A DNA stretch of 64,000 nucleotides, taken from Motiliproteus sp965230735. GTDB taxonomy: Bacteria > Pseudomonadota > Gammaproteobacteria > Pseudomonadales > Balneatricaceae. The position numbers and the translations under genes were made by a program. Where the stretch lies: assembly GCF_965230735.1 (NCBI RefSeq), contig NZ_OZ246016.1:1302001-1366000 (forward strand), given 5' to 3'. The notes under the pieces were generated by a model. It was not told where the DNA came from, ran no database searches, and saw only the letters and a program-made list of their open reading frames with translations. The first letter of the stretch is position 1, and every line of letters begins with the position of its first letter. Below are positions 42,275 to 51,397 of the stretch, piece after piece.

Positions 42275-44019
42275 TATTCACTCTTGTTGTTGCTGAAGTG
42301 GTGGTTGATATCGCTGCGCAGCAATAGCCCTATCGGGCTGTCATGTTCATCGACGAGGCAGAGCGCATCGCGGTTTTTCTCGTTCATTCGGGAAAGCGCC
42401 TCCTGCAGGGTAGCGCGAGCACTGAGGAGGCTCACGTCATGGCGCAGGCCCGGTAGTTCCAGCAGATCTATCGGCTCATTGGTCTGCTCAAGCTCGGTAT
42501 GGCTTTCCCTATGCTGTTGCAGAAATAAGGCGAGATCGGCCCTGGCGAGGGCGGCGCTGGGACCGCGCTGACCATTGATCAGCAGCCATTCGTGGGGTTG
42601 GGCCGCCAGCTTCCTGGCCTGGTCAAGCTCGATCAAGCGAGGGCTGCTCGGCGGCAAAGGTTGCATCAGGCTGAGCGCGGCGGTGCGCTCCAGAAAGCGT
42701 TCGAGCGGTGCCCGGCGCCAATCCAGTCCCCGGCTGAGTAGCAGCGCCTGAAAGGCGGAGCCCTGGCGGAAACAGTAGCGGTAGGTGAGGGTGGCGGTGA
42801 TGATCGCCAGCGCACCGGGAAAGATAATGTTCGGATTCAGGGTCAGCTCCAGCAGGGCCAACAGTGCCGCCAGTGGAGCCTGGAGGGTGGCGGCCATCAT
42901 TGCGCCCATGCCGAGCATGGCATAGAGGGCCTGGCTGGAGACGGTTTCAGCAGCTGAGGTATGGCCGATAATCCCCAGCGCGGCGCCGGCGGCGGCACCG
43001 ATAAACAGAGTGGGGCCGATCAACCCGACCGGTACCCCGAGTCCGATCACGACGGCGGTGATCAACAGTTTGGCCAGCGCCAGCGCCGCCAGCCAACCAA
43101 TGGCGCCCTGCCCATTGAGGATGGTGCCGATGCTGTCGTAGCCGACCCCCATGATCTCCGGCACCACCAGTGCCAGCAGACCGGTTAACAGGCCGGCCAG
43201 TTGAAGACGAATAAACAGCGGCGGCTTCTGCCAGCGGGCGGTCATGACCAGTACCCGGCTGAACAGCACGGCCAGTAAACCGACCACGATCCCCAACAAT
43301 AGAATGTAGGGAACCTCTTCGAGTCGATGGATATCCAGCGAAGCGACGGCGAACACCACGTCATCGCCGAGGGTTAGCTGTAACAGCAGGGTCGCGGTGA
43401 CGGCGGCGACCATGACCGGAATAAACCCAGCCACGGTGTACTCCATCATCACCACTTCCATCGCGAAGATAATGCCGGCGACGGGGGTGTTGAAGGCCGC
43501 GGCAATGGCCGCGGCTGTACCGCAGCCGACCAGGGTGCGCAGGCTGTTATTGGGTAAGCGCAGGTACTGGCCCAGCAGGCTGGAGGTGCCGGCCCCCAGG
43601 TGGACCGCCGGGCCTTCGCGCCCGCCCGAGTGACCACTGGCCAGGCTGATGACGGCGGCGACAAATTGGATGATCAGATTCGGTAGCGGTAGTCGGCCCT
43701 GGTGATAGCTCAATCGCTCCAGAACATGGGGAATACCGACTTTGGCGTAGGGCGCAAAGCGCCATAGCAGCAGTCCGAGCAGCAAGCTGCCGAGCAGGGG
43801 AAGGCTGAACCGAACCCAGGCCGGAAGAGCCTCGAAGTTTTCCGGATCGCCTCCCGGTAGAAACCAGGTCAGCGGGGTACTGAGCGCATGATGAAACGCC
43901 AGCATCACCAAACCGGTGACCAATCCTGACAGCAGCCCGATCAGCAGCCATTGCGGCAGCGCATCGGTATCCCCGAGGCGAAGCCGAAAATGGTTAAGAC
44001 TCAGGGAGTTCATGCGCAT
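42274..44019 (-). CDS. ClC-family chloride channel/antiporter with C-terminal CBS region
   Basis: A 581-residue membrane protein of the ClC family. It contains GHSGGREGPAVHLGAGTSSLLGQ with the gating Glu, the AKVGIPHVLERL segment in place of GSGIP, and VPVGLIGPTLFIGAAAGAALG as the third ion-binding segment. About ten hydrophobic helices precede a cytoplasmic CBS-like region (from about 460, ending AALCLVDEHDSPIGLLLRSDI-like). Whether it is a Cl-/H+ antiporter or a channel, or prefers another anion such as fluoride, is open. The start may be the first or third codon (MRMNSLSL). It is read together with thiE. Confidence 0.88.
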   Translation of the reverse strand: MRMNSLSLNHFRLRLGDTDALPQWLLIGLLSGLVTGLVMLAFHHALSTPLTWFLPGGDPENFEALPAWVRFSLPLLGSLLLGLLLWRFAPYAKVGIPHVLERLSYHQGRLPLPNLIIQFVAAVISLASGHSGGREGPAVHLGAGTSSLLGQYLRLPNNSLRTLVGCGTAAAIAAAFNTPVAGIIFAMEVVMMEYTVAGFIPVMVAAVTATLLLQLTLGDDVVFAVASLDIHRLEEVPYILLLGIVVGLLAVLFSRVLVMTARWQKPPLFIRLQLAGLLTGLLALVVPEIMGVGYDSIGTILNGQGAIGWLAALALAKLLITAVVIGLGVPVGLIGPTLFIGAAAGAALGIIGHTSAAETVSSQALYAMLGMGAMMAATLQAPLAALLALLELTLNPNIIFPGALAIITATLTYRYCFRQGSAFQALLLSRGLDWRRAPLERFLERTAALSLMQPLPPSSPRLIELDQARKLAAQPHEWLLINGQRGPSAALARADLALFLQQHRESHTELEQTNEPIDLLELPGLRHDVSLLSARATLQEALSRMNEKNRDALCLVDEHDSPIGLLLRSDINHHFSNNKSE

Positions 44020-44167
44020 CGGGAGGAGATCTCTTACGGCCTGGATCGTGCGAGGTTGGAATCGTCGCTTTTGATTTTTAAGCAGGCATCTTATTATACG
44101 GCCTCTTTATCGTACAGCCGCGGACGTGGGGCTGTACCGCTTGAAACGAACAGATAGGATCAAAACG

Positions 44168-45205
44168 ATGGCAGCGATTAAGGTGGGGATTGTCGGCGGA
44201 ACCGGTTATACCGGAGTAGAACTCTTGCGCCTGCTGGTCCGCCACCCGCAGGTTGAGCTGAGTGTGATCACCTCCCGTTCCGAGGCGGGCAAGGGGGTCT
44301 CAGAGCTGTATCCGAATCTTCGCGGCCATGTTGATCTGGCATTTGCCGAGCCGGATCTGGAGTCGTTGTCACAGTGTGACCTGGTGTTTTTTGCCACCCC
44401 GAACGGGATCGCCATGCAGCAGGCGGAAGCCCTGCTGGAGCGGGGGGTGCGGGTGATCGACCTGGCCGCTGACTTCCGGATCAAAGATCTGGATGTGTGG
44501 TCCAAATGGTATGGCATGGAGCACGCGTGTCCGGCCCTGGTGGAAGAGGCAGTCTATGGCCTGCCTGAGGTCTACCGGGAGCAGATTCGCGGTGCGCGAC
44601 TGGTCGCCAACCCGGGCTGTTACCCGACCGCTACCCAGTTGGGCTTCTTGCCGTTGCTGGAACAGGGGCTGATCAATCGCCGCCGTCTGGTGGCCGACTG
44701 TAAGTCAGGGGTCAGCGGTGCCGGTCGTGGTGCCAGCGTACCGATGCTGATGTGCGAAGCCAGCGAGAGCTTCAAGGCCTACGGCGTTGCTGGTCACCGT
44801 CACCTGCCGGAGATCAAGCAGGGTTTGGCCGAGGCGGCGGGCTTCCCGGTCGGGCTGACCTTCGTGCCGCACCTGACGCCGATGATCCGAGGTATTCATG
44901 CCACCTTGTACGGGGTGTTGAAAGATCCGAGCGACAACCTGCAGCAGATTTACGAGGAGCGCTATGCCGATGAGCCCTTCGTCGATGTGATGCCGGCAGG
45001 CAGCCTGCCCGAGACCCGCAGCGTTAAGGGCGCCAACCATTGCCGTATCGCGGTTTACCGGCCTCAGGATGACGATACCGTGGTGGTCTTGTCGGTGATC
45101 GATAACCTGGTCAAGGGCGCTGCCGGACAGGCGGTTCAGAATATGAATATCATGTTCGGACTGGAAGAGACGGCAGGACTGGAACTGGTGGGACTGTTGC
45201 CCTGA
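44168..45205 (+). CDS. argC: N-acetyl-gamma-glutamyl-phosphate reductase
   Basis: A 345-residue NADPH-dependent enzyme of arginine synthesis. The nucleotide motif VGIVGGTGYTGVELLRLL is at the N-terminus, the catalytic Cys is in LVANPGCYPTATQL, and SGVSGAGRGAS and GHRHLPEI follow. The ATG at 44168 with AGGAT 8 bases upstream is chosen. The 14 in-frame residues before it do not belong to the family. It is the first gene of the plus-strand pair argC-erpA. Confidence 0.95.
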   Translation: MAAIKVGIVGGTGYTGVELLRLLVRHPQVELSVITSRSEAGKGVSELYPNLRGHVDLAFAEPDLESLSQCDLVFFATPNGIAMQQAEALLERGVRVIDLAADFRIKDLDVWSKWYGMEHACPALVEEAVYGLPEVYREQIRGARLVANPGCYPTATQLGFLPLLEQGLINRRRLVADCKSGVSGAGRGASVPMLMCEASESFKAYGVAGHRHLPEIKQGLAEAAGFPVGLTFVPHLTPMIRGIHATLYGVLKDPSDNLQQIYEERYADEPFVDVMPAGSLPETRSVKGANHCRIAVYRPQDDDTVVVLSVIDNLVKGAAGQAVQNMNIMFGLEETAGLELVGLLP

Positions 45206-45231
45206 TCTCGTTCTAGTTCATGGGTTAATTC

Positions 45232-45261
45232 TTGACTGTTTTAATCGGTTAATAGCATAAT
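45232..45261 (+). promoter_or_regulatory. Sigma70-like promoter for erpA
   Basis: TTGACT, 18 bases, then CATAAT, about 35 bases before the erpA ATG. This suggests that erpA can be transcribed separately from argC. Confidence 0.6.
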
Positions 45262-45295
45262 TGCGCACAGATATGACGTACCGTCCGGAGGAATT

Positions 45296-45658
45296 ATGAG
45301 TGCGGTTGAATCCTGGGATGCTGAAGCGGAAACAGCGCTGGTGTTTACCGACGCCGCAGCGGCCAAGGTCAAAAGCCTGATCGAAGAGGAAGAGAACGAC
45401 AACCTGAAGCTGCGGGTGTTTGTCACCGGCGGTGGTTGTTCCGGATTCTCTTACGGTTTCACCTTCGATGAAGAGATGGCGGAAGATGATACTTCGGTGG
45501 AGAATGACGGCGTGATGTTGCTGGTCGATCCGATGAGTTTCCAGTACCTGGCCGGTGCCGAGGTTGATTACAAAGAGGGTCTGCAGGGCTCTCAGTTCGT
45601 GATCAAGAACCCGAATGCCACCACCACCTGCGGTTGCGGATCTTCGTTCTCGGTCTGA
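45296..45658 (+). CDS. erpA: Iron-sulfur cluster insertion protein ErpA
   Basis: A 120-residue A-type carrier that delivers [4Fe-4S] clusters to targets such as the isoprenoid enzymes IspG/IspH. The three ligand Cys are in TGGGCSGFSYGF and TTCGCGSSFSV. The N-terminal acidic stretch and the length fit ErpA rather than IscA. GGAGG before the ATG fixes the start. The location beside argC and close to anmK and tyrS is conserved in pseudomonads. Confidence 0.94.
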   Translation: MSAVESWDAEAETALVFTDAAAAKVKSLIEEEENDNLKLRVFVTGGGCSGFSYGFTFDEEMAEDDTSVENDGVMLLVDPMSFQYLAGAEVDYKEGLQGSQFVIKNPNATTTCGCGSSFSV

Positions 45659-45682
45659 TTGCCAATCCATTACGTGTTATCC

Positions 45683-45720
45683 AAAACCCCGAGCGGATGC
45701 CGCTCGGGGTTTTTTGTTTT
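45683..45720. terminator. Bidirectional intrinsic terminator between erpA and ligE
   Basis: Stem AACCCCGAGCGG-like arms around ATG (CCCCGAGCGG / CCGCTCGGGG), with A-tract before and T-tract after. It ends erpA on the plus strand and can also stop the convergent DNA ligase gene. Confidence 0.88.
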
Positions 45721-45739
45721 GGGTGATTTCCCGTCTGGT

Positions 45740-46645
45740 CTAGAGCGGCTCAAAGGGGCGCAGAAAGCTGGCGTGGCGGGGCTTACCCTGCGTTGTCAGA
45801 CTGCGGTAGCGGTAGCTGATCCGGCTGCCGACGGCAGGCGGAATTCGGCGCTGTTGATCGGTAAAGCCGGTACCGATTTTGAAGCGAACCCCCTGGTCGT
45901 TCTGTACCAGCAGAGATCCCAACATACCGCTGTACTTCCCCTTGCCCGGCAGGTGGGCGAGCACCATGGCTTCGGCGTCAAAGTATGGCTTTAATTTCAG
46001 CAGTGCATTGCTGCGGCCGGCTTGGTAGAGCGCATCGGACTGATTCAGCATCAGCCCCTCGGCACCTGCCGCCAGACGCTGTTGCAGCAGTTGCTGTAAC
46101 GCCGATTGACTCGTTACGCGCCAGTATTCGGGCACTCGCAAGTGGGCGATCTGCTGTCGTTCGGTTAGCGCTTGCAGTTGTAGACGCCGCTGCCAGTAGG
46201 GTTGTGGGCTGGTCGGCAGGTCAAACAGCAGATAGCGAATCCGGCGCCATTCATGCTCCAGCGGTTGAAAACGTCGTGCAGCGGCCGAAACGGCTTCGAA
46301 TTGGCCGGGGCCGATCCAGAGCTCACCATCCAGCGGGGTAGACGGGAAGTCCTTGGTAAACCACGCGGGTGCACGGATCGGATAGCCCTGGCGGGATAAC
46401 AACTGTTTGCCATCCCAATAGGCGCGAACGCCATCGAATTTTTCACTGATCCAGAAGGCATCGGGGGCGGTCTCGGGGTGATAGAGGGAGGCGAGCATCA
46501 ACGCAGGTCGTTGCCTTTTCTCGATAGTCGATAAATTATCGCTCGGGAGTTGCTCGGCTTGATCAATGGGGCCGATATCGCCCGCCTGGGCCTGCAACGG
46601 CGTACAGAGCACAACCGCTAACAGCGGCTTGGGAAATTTGTTCAT
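45740..46645 (-). CDS. ligE: Periplasmic ATP-dependent DNA ligase (Lig E type)
   Basis: A minimal ATP-dependent DNA ligase of 301 residues with a signal peptide (MNKFPKPLLAVVLCTPLQAQA). The nucleotidyl-transferase core has motif I EKFDGVRAYWDG (adenylated Lys), motif III/IIIa (LDGELWIG, LLFDLP), EGLMLNQ and motif V LLKLKPYFDAEA. A short OB domain (KIGTGFTDQQRR) follows. Lig E proteins are exported and thought to act on DNA in the periplasm, for instance during uptake. The ATG at 46645 with AAGGAC upstream gives the signal peptide, and the 54 residues before it in frame are not part of the family. It is the third gene after mepM and anmK on this strand. Confidence 0.9.
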   Translation of the reverse strand: MNKFPKPLLAVVLCTPLQAQAGDIGPIDQAEQLPSDNLSTIEKRQRPALMLASLYHPETAPDAFWISEKFDGVRAYWDGKQLLSRQGYPIRAPAWFTKDFPSTPLDGELWIGPGQFEAVSAAARRFQPLEHEWRRIRYLLFDLPTSPQPYWQRRLQLQALTERQQIAHLRVPEYWRVTSQSALQQLLQQRLAAGAEGLMLNQSDALYQAGRSNALLKLKPYFDAEAMVLAHLPGKGKYSGMLGSLLVQNDQGVRFKIGTGFTDQQRRIPPAVGSRISYRYRSLTTQGKPRHASFLRPFEPL

Positions 46646-46763
46646 CGCATCGTCCTTGATGTGAATAAAAGCTGATTGCTGTGTGTCTAGGGGAACCTGC
46701 GCACAGGTGCTTGTCCCAGATACGCTGCTTAGGATAGTCGATCGGAGTTGAAATGGGGCTGGC

Positions 46764-47909
46764 TTAGGCCGGATAAATACCGCCCAGGATTCGCTCGCCG
46801 CTGGCACCTGTTACCGCTGGAAGGTTACCAGGTAGTTGGGCCAGGCAGCGCTGTGCCAGCCAGGCGAAGGCACAGGCCTCGACCCAGTCCGGGTCCAGCC
46901 CCAAGGTTTCGGTACTGGCAAGTGTCATGGTGGGCAGCAGGTTTTGCAGACGTTCCATCAACAGCTGGTTATGGGCGCCGCCGCCGCAGACAAACAGCTG
47001 GCTGGGGCCGGACTGGTGCTGCTGCAGTGCATCGGCGATGGTGCGTGCGGTGAATTCCAGCAGAGTTGCCTGAACATCTTCAGGGGGCAGCGGCTGGGGT
47101 TGCTGTCGGAGCTGCTGGTCGAGCCAGTCGATATTGAACTGTTCCCGGCCGGTACTCTTGGGTGTCGGCTGGTGGAAATAATCCAGCGACAGCAGCTGCT
47201 GCAACAGCTCTTGATCGCAACGACCGGAACCGGCCCAGTCTCCGTTCAGATCAAAGGGTTGTTGCTGGTGGCGTTGAATCCAGCTGTCCAACAGCACATT
47301 GCCGGGCCCAGTGTCGTAACCGATAACCGAACTGGATGCATCGGCTGGTAGCAGCGTGACATTGGCCATGCCGCCGATGTTGATAACGGCACGTTCCTGT
47401 TCGGGGTGATGGAACAGTTCGGCGTGGAAGGCGGGCACCAGCGGAGCGCCCTGACCTCCGGCTGCCAGATCGCGACGGCGGAAATCGGCCACCACGCAGA
47501 TACCGGTCAGTTCAGCCAGGGTATTGGGATCGCCAACCTGCAGGGTAAACGGGATCGACTGTTCGGGGCGGTGGCGCAACGTCTGGCCGTGGCTGCCGAT
47601 GGCGCGGATCTGTTCCGGTTTGATACCTGATTGCTGCAGAAGTTGGTTGACGATTTCGGCTTGCAGGCAGCTGAAAGCCACATCCACCTGGCCCAGCAAC
47701 TCTATCTCGTTGTTGCCGGGCTGTGTCAGCTGCAGGATCTGTTGGCGTAGCTCGGTGGGCAGCGGCCGGGAGGTGCTGGCGATCAGCGCCAATCGGGTGC
47801 TTTGTTCTGCAGCACTGGTTTCAGAATCCAGACGGACAATCACCGCATCGATGCCATCCAGACTGGTGCCCGACATCAGGCCGATAAAGTAGCCCGAGCA
47901 GTCGCTCAT
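46764..47909 (-). CDS. anmK: Anhydro-N-acetylmuramic acid kinase
   Basis: A 381-residue sugar kinase that phosphorylates and opens 1,6-anhydroMurNAc during cell-wall recycling. It starts with FIGLMSGTSLDGIDAVIV. It also has GSHGQTLRHRP, INIGGMANVTLL, GYDTGPGNVLLDSW and FVCGGGAHNQLLMERL. It begins 2 bases after the stop of the M23 peptidase gene, so wall cleavage and wall recycling are coupled in one operon, as in pseudomonads. Confidence 0.96.
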   Translation of the reverse strand: MSDCSGYFIGLMSGTSLDGIDAVIVRLDSETSAAEQSTRLALIASTSRPLPTELRQQILQLTQPGNNEIELLGQVDVAFSCLQAEIVNQLLQQSGIKPEQIRAIGSHGQTLRHRPEQSIPFTLQVGDPNTLAELTGICVVADFRRRDLAAGGQGAPLVPAFHAELFHHPEQERAVINIGGMANVTLLPADASSSVIGYDTGPGNVLLDSWIQRHQQQPFDLNGDWAGSGRCDQELLQQLLSLDYFHQPTPKSTGREQFNIDWLDQQLRQQPQPLPPEDVQATLLEFTARTIADALQQHQSGPSQLFVCGGGAHNQLLMERLQNLLPTMTLASTETLGLDPDWVEACAFAWLAQRCLAQLPGNLPAVTGASGERILGGIYPA

Positions 47910-47911
47910 GT

Positions 47912-49351
47912 TTAATTCTGCGCCAGCTGGGTCTGACGATAACCTTCCAGCATGGCCAGTTGCTCGGCAGCCTGCTGCTTGAATCGGCTCATCTCTTTCT
48001 TCGGTAGCGGTGCTGCCTGGGGGAGTTTGACCGTCAGCGGGTTGCGGTGCACGCCGTTGAGTCGGAACTCGTAGTGGAGGTGGGGGCCAGTGGCATAGCC
48101 GGTGCTGCCGACATAGCCGATGGTGTTGCCCTGTTTGACCCGCTTGCCTCGCTTCATGCCCGGTTTGATGCGGCTCATATGGGCGTAGAGGGTGGTGTAC
48201 TTCTGCCCGTGCTGAACGATGACGACCTTGCCGTAGCCGCCCTTGCGTCCGGCAAAGATGACCTTGCCATCGCCGGCGCTCTTGATTGGGGTGCCGGTCG
48301 GTGCGGCATAGTCAACGCCACGGTGGGGGCGTTTGGTTTTAAAGATCGGGTGCTTGCGGTTGGGGTTGAACTTGGAGCTGATCCGGGTGAAGTCAACCGG
48401 GGTGCGCAGGAAGGCTTTGCGCATGCTCTTGCCTTCGGGGGTGAAGTAATTGCTGTCGCCGTTGCTGTCGGTATAACGAATCGCCTGGAACGTATTGCCC
48501 TGGTTGACGAAAGTGGCGGCAACGATGTTGCCTTCGCCGATCTTCTTGCCGTCGAGCCAGCGCTCCTCGTAGACCACTTCAAACTGATCGCCTTTGCGGA
48601 TATCGAGGACAAAATCCACATCCCAGCCAAAGATGCCGGCAAGCTCCATAATCTTGGTCTGACTGAGGCCCGCCTCGCTAGCGCTGAGGAACAGAGAGTC
48701 CTCAATGGTGCCCTGGCGATAGCTGTGAGTGATCTCCGGCGTGAACTCAATCGCTTCGATCTTGTAGCTGTCATCGCCGCGACTGACCAGGGTCTGGGTC
48801 AACGGTGAGGTGATATGGCGAAGTTTGAGCAGTTCGCCCTGATCGATCAGAAACTCCAGTGTCTGACCGGGTTTCAGTCGCGCCAGTGCCTTGCTGGGTT
48901 TGATGCCGTTGAGCATTGGATAGAGCTGGTTGGCGCCCAGGCCTGCTTTTTTAAACAAAGTCGTCAGGTTATCGCCGGAACGGATCTGGATGCTGAGCCA
49001 GTCTTCGGCTGGGTGCTCTGGTTCGGCAACTTTTGCAGCAGGTGCTACTTCAGCGGGTGCCGCTACAACTTTCGGTTGCTCTACCGGTGTGAGCATAGCC
49101 AGCGTAGTTTTGGCTGGGCTGGTGGTTGTCGCAGCTGGTGTGGCGCTGATCGGCTTGGGGATTGGCGCCAGTTGCTGCGGGGCTGCTGTATCGCTCTGCG
49201 GTGCCTTGAGGGTGATGCTCTGCTGTTTGTTAGCAGCCACGTCGCTGGAAGGCAGCAGCATCGCGCCAGCGAAGAAAAGCACGCAGGCTGAAATGGCAAT
49301 CAGGTGAGTGCGGGTCGGCAGAAGACGTAGTAATTGAAGATGTTGTCGCAT
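47912..49351 (-). CDS. mepM: M23-family peptidoglycan endopeptidase (MepM/OapA-like)
   Basis: A 479-residue periplasmic or inner-membrane anchored metallopeptidase that cuts peptide cross-links. An N-terminal helix (LIAISACVLFFAGAMLL) is followed by an Ala/Pro/Thr-rich linker (to about 110). Next comes a LysM-like/OapA domain (SIQIRSGDNLTTLFKKAGL), a middle domain, and the LytM domain with the zinc ligands in RPHRGVDYAAPTGTPI and GYATGPHLHYEF. All ligands are present, so it should be active. The neighbours anmK and tyrS are the same in Pseudomonas. Confidence 0.9.
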   Translation of the reverse strand: MRQHLQLLRLLPTRTHLIAISACVLFFAGAMLLPSSDVAANKQQSITLKAPQSDTAAPQQLAPIPKPISATPAATTTSPAKTTLAMLTPVEQPKVVAAPAEVAPAAKVAEPEHPAEDWLSIQIRSGDNLTTLFKKAGLGANQLYPMLNGIKPSKALARLKPGQTLEFLIDQGELLKLRHITSPLTQTLVSRGDDSYKIEAIEFTPEITHSYRQGTIEDSLFLSASEAGLSQTKIMELAGIFGWDVDFVLDIRKGDQFEVVYEERWLDGKKIGEGNIVAATFVNQGNTFQAIRYTDSNGDSNYFTPEGKSMRKAFLRTPVDFTRISSKFNPNRKHPIFKTKRPHRGVDYAAPTGTPIKSAGDGKVIFAGRKGGYGKVVIVQHGQKYTTLYAHMSRIKPGMKRGKRVKQGNTIGYVGSTGYATGPHLHYEFRLNGVHRNPLTVKLPQAAPLPKKEMSRFKQQAAEQLAMLEGYRQTQLAQN

Positions 49352-49514
49352 TGGCTCGTTTGGATTGGCTCAGCTAAAGATGGTGACTGGGTGGCGATTG
49401 TTCGCCCGAGTATAAAAAAATCGTCGTGAGCGATCCATGATCTAGGTACGTTATCGGCGGAATAGTTCAATAAATAAGCAGTTTTCTGATCTGAATAGTC
49501 GGGAGACTGCCGAA

Positions 49515-49543
49515 TTGTGCCAATAGAAGCCAGTCGGTAGAAT
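49515..49543 (+). promoter_or_regulatory. Sigma70-like promoter for tyrS
   Basis: TTGTGC, 17 bases, TAGAAT, ending 51 bases before the tyrS ATG. No T-box-like leader is visible. Confidence 0.6.
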
Positions 49544-49594
49544 ACGGCGACTTTTTTGCGACCGCGGTGGCGGTTCTGTTTTCGGGTGAGAGAA

Positions 49595-50896
49595 ATGACG
49601 TTTGAGAATGCACTATTAAAGGATCTGGAGTCACGCGGGCTGATCGCACAGGTCACCGGTAATGACGAGCTGGATAAGCACCTTAGTGAAGGCTCTCAAA
49701 CATTGTATTGTGGCTTTGATCCCACCGCCGATAGTTTGCACATTGGGTCGTTGGTGCCGCTGCTGGCGCTGAAACGATTCCAGATGGCCGGACATAAGCC
49801 GTTGGCGTTGGTTGGCGGTGCGACAGGTCTGATCGGTGATCCTTCCTTCAAGGCGGAAGAGCGTAAGCTCAATACGCCGGATGTAGTGAATACCTGGGTT
49901 GAGCGGATCAAGTCGCAGGTCAGCCGGTTTGTCGATTTCGAGGTCGGTGATAATGCCGCCGAAGTGGTGAACAATCTGGACTGGACTCAGAACGTCGATG
50001 TGCTGACTTTCCTGCGGGATGTGGGCAAGCACTTCGCGGTCAACTCGATGATCCACAAAGAGTCGGTCAAACAGCGTCTCGACCGTGAAGGCGCCGGTAT
50101 CTCCTTTACCGAATTTACCTACATGATTCTGCAATCCTATGACTTCCAGCAGCTGAACCTGAGTCATGGTTGCTCGCTGCAGATCGGTGGTAGTGATCAG
50201 TGGGGCAACATTGTCGGTGGTACCGAACTGACTCGACGGATGAATCGTAACCAGGTGTTCGGTCTGACTCTGCCGCTGATTACCAAGTCCGATGGCACCA
50301 AGTTTGGTAAGACCGAAGCGGGCACCGTGTGGTTGGATCCGCGCAAAACCTCGCCTTACGCGTTCTACCAGTTCTGGATTGGTACTGCGGATGCCGATGT
50401 GTACAAGTTCCTGCGCTACTTTACCTTCCTGCCGATCGAACAGATTGAGCAGATCGAAGCGGAAGATCAGCAGGCCCAAGGGCGTCCACAGGCCCAAGGA
50501 GTTCTGGCCCGTGAAGTTACAAAATTGGTTCATGGTGAAGAGGGGCTGCAAGCGGCCGAGAGGATTACCCAGGCACTGTTCAGTGGTGATACCTCTGCAT
50601 TGAGCGAAGATGATTATCAGCAGTTAAGCCTGGACGGTCTGCCCTCCAGTGCGTTGCCGCTGGATCAGCTGGCTGAGCAGCCGTTGACTACGCTGTTCAC
50701 TGAATCGGGTATGGTAAAAGCGGGTCGAGAAGCCAAGGATGCATTGCAGCGCAAAGCGGTGCTGGTCAATGGTGAAGCGATCGGTGCGGATCAGAACATG
50801 GCGGCGGCTGAGGTCTTCGCTGAAGAAAAAGCGCTGTTCGGGAAGTACTACCTGGTCAAGCTGGGTAAGAAGAAACACCACCTGTTCACCCGCTAA
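49595..50896 (+). CDS. tyrS: Tyrosyl-tRNA synthetase
   Basis: A 433-residue class I synthetase. The HIGH-like motif is in FDPTADSLHIGSLVPL, and the tyrosine-binding segments are in YMILQSYDFQQLN and GGSDQWGNI. The KMSKS-like loop KFGKTEAG marks the TyrS (E. coli type) form. A C-terminal S4 RNA-binding domain (KAGREAKDALQRKAVLVNGE) follows. The ATG at 49595 behind GGTGAGAG is used, and 13 in-frame residues before it are not conserved. Confidence 0.95.
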   Translation: MTFENALLKDLESRGLIAQVTGNDELDKHLSEGSQTLYCGFDPTADSLHIGSLVPLLALKRFQMAGHKPLALVGGATGLIGDPSFKAEERKLNTPDVVNTWVERIKSQVSRFVDFEVGDNAAEVVNNLDWTQNVDVLTFLRDVGKHFAVNSMIHKESVKQRLDREGAGISFTEFTYMILQSYDFQQLNLSHGCSLQIGGSDQWGNIVGGTELTRRMNRNQVFGLTLPLITKSDGTKFGKTEAGTVWLDPRKTSPYAFYQFWIGTADADVYKFLRYFTFLPIEQIEQIEAEDQQAQGRPQAQGVLAREVTKLVHGEEGLQAAERITQALFSGDTSALSEDDYQQLSLDGLPSSALPLDQLAEQPLTTLFTESGMVKAGREAKDALQRKAVLVNGEAIGADQNMAAAEVFAEEKALFGKYYLVKLGKKKHHLFTR

Positions 50897-50916
50897 GCAG
50901 ACAGTTTGAGATAATG

Positions 50917-50943
50917 AAAAAGGCGCCGTCAGGCGCCTTTTTT
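50917..50943 (+). terminator. Intrinsic terminator of tyrS
   Basis: GGCGCC / GGCGCC stem extended by A-T pairs, loop GTCA, six T, 20 bases after the stop. The IS element begins 9 bases further on, so the insertion spared it. Confidence 0.9.
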
Positions 50944-51004
50944 GTCTCTGCTGTCCCGTCCTGAATAACGTTGACACTTTTCGATCATTAACTCGGGAAG
51001 TGAC

Positions 51005-51397
51005 ATGAAAACAAAGACTAAACGTACTCAGAAAGATTATTCCCTCGCCTTTAAATTGTCGGTTGTCGACCAAGTAGAAGCCGGTGAACTGTCCTATAAG
51101 CAGGCACAGCAGCGTTACGGCATCCAAGGTCGCTCAACCGTATTAGTTTGGCTACGTAAGCATGGCAGGCTAGATTGGTCTCAAGGATCAGATCACCAGG
51201 CCAAACTAATGTCAGACAAGCCTTCAGAACTTACCCCAGAGCAGCGGATCAAGGAGCTTGAGCAACAGTTGGCAGATGCCCAGCAAAAAGCGGAGTTCTT
51301 CGAAGCGGTGGTTGATGTGCTCAAACGGGATCACGGGGTCCGTGTCGTAAAAAAGCCTCGCGGCAAGTCATCGAAGAACGGCAGGTCACAGGGCTGA
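51005..51397 (+). CDS. IS3-family transposase OrfA
   Basis: A 130-residue DNA-binding protein. A helix-turn-helix domain (YSLAFKLSVVDQVEAGELSYKQAQQRYGI) is followed by a leucine-zipper-like helix (PEQRIKELEQQLADAQQKAEFFEAVVDVL) typical of IS3 OrfA. GGGAAG precedes the ATG. Translation normally ends at 51397. Slippage at AAAAAAG would give the OrfAB transposase. Confidence 0.92.
   Translation: MKTKTKRTQKDYSLAFKLSVVDQVEAGELSYKQAQQRYGIQGRSTVLVWLRKHGRLDWSQGSDHQAKLMSDKPSELTPEQRIKELEQQLADAQQKAEFFEAVVDVLKRDHGVRVVKKPRGKSSKNGRSQG
51349..51355 (+). promoter_or_regulatory. Programmed -1 frameshift site of the IS
   Basis: The heptamer AAAAAAG, read as A-AAA-AAG in the orfA frame, lets ribosomes slip into the orfB frame. 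Downstream the -1 frame reads ASRQVIEERQVTGLTVTRA, which is typical OrfB N-terminal sequence without its own start codon. Confidence 0.75.
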
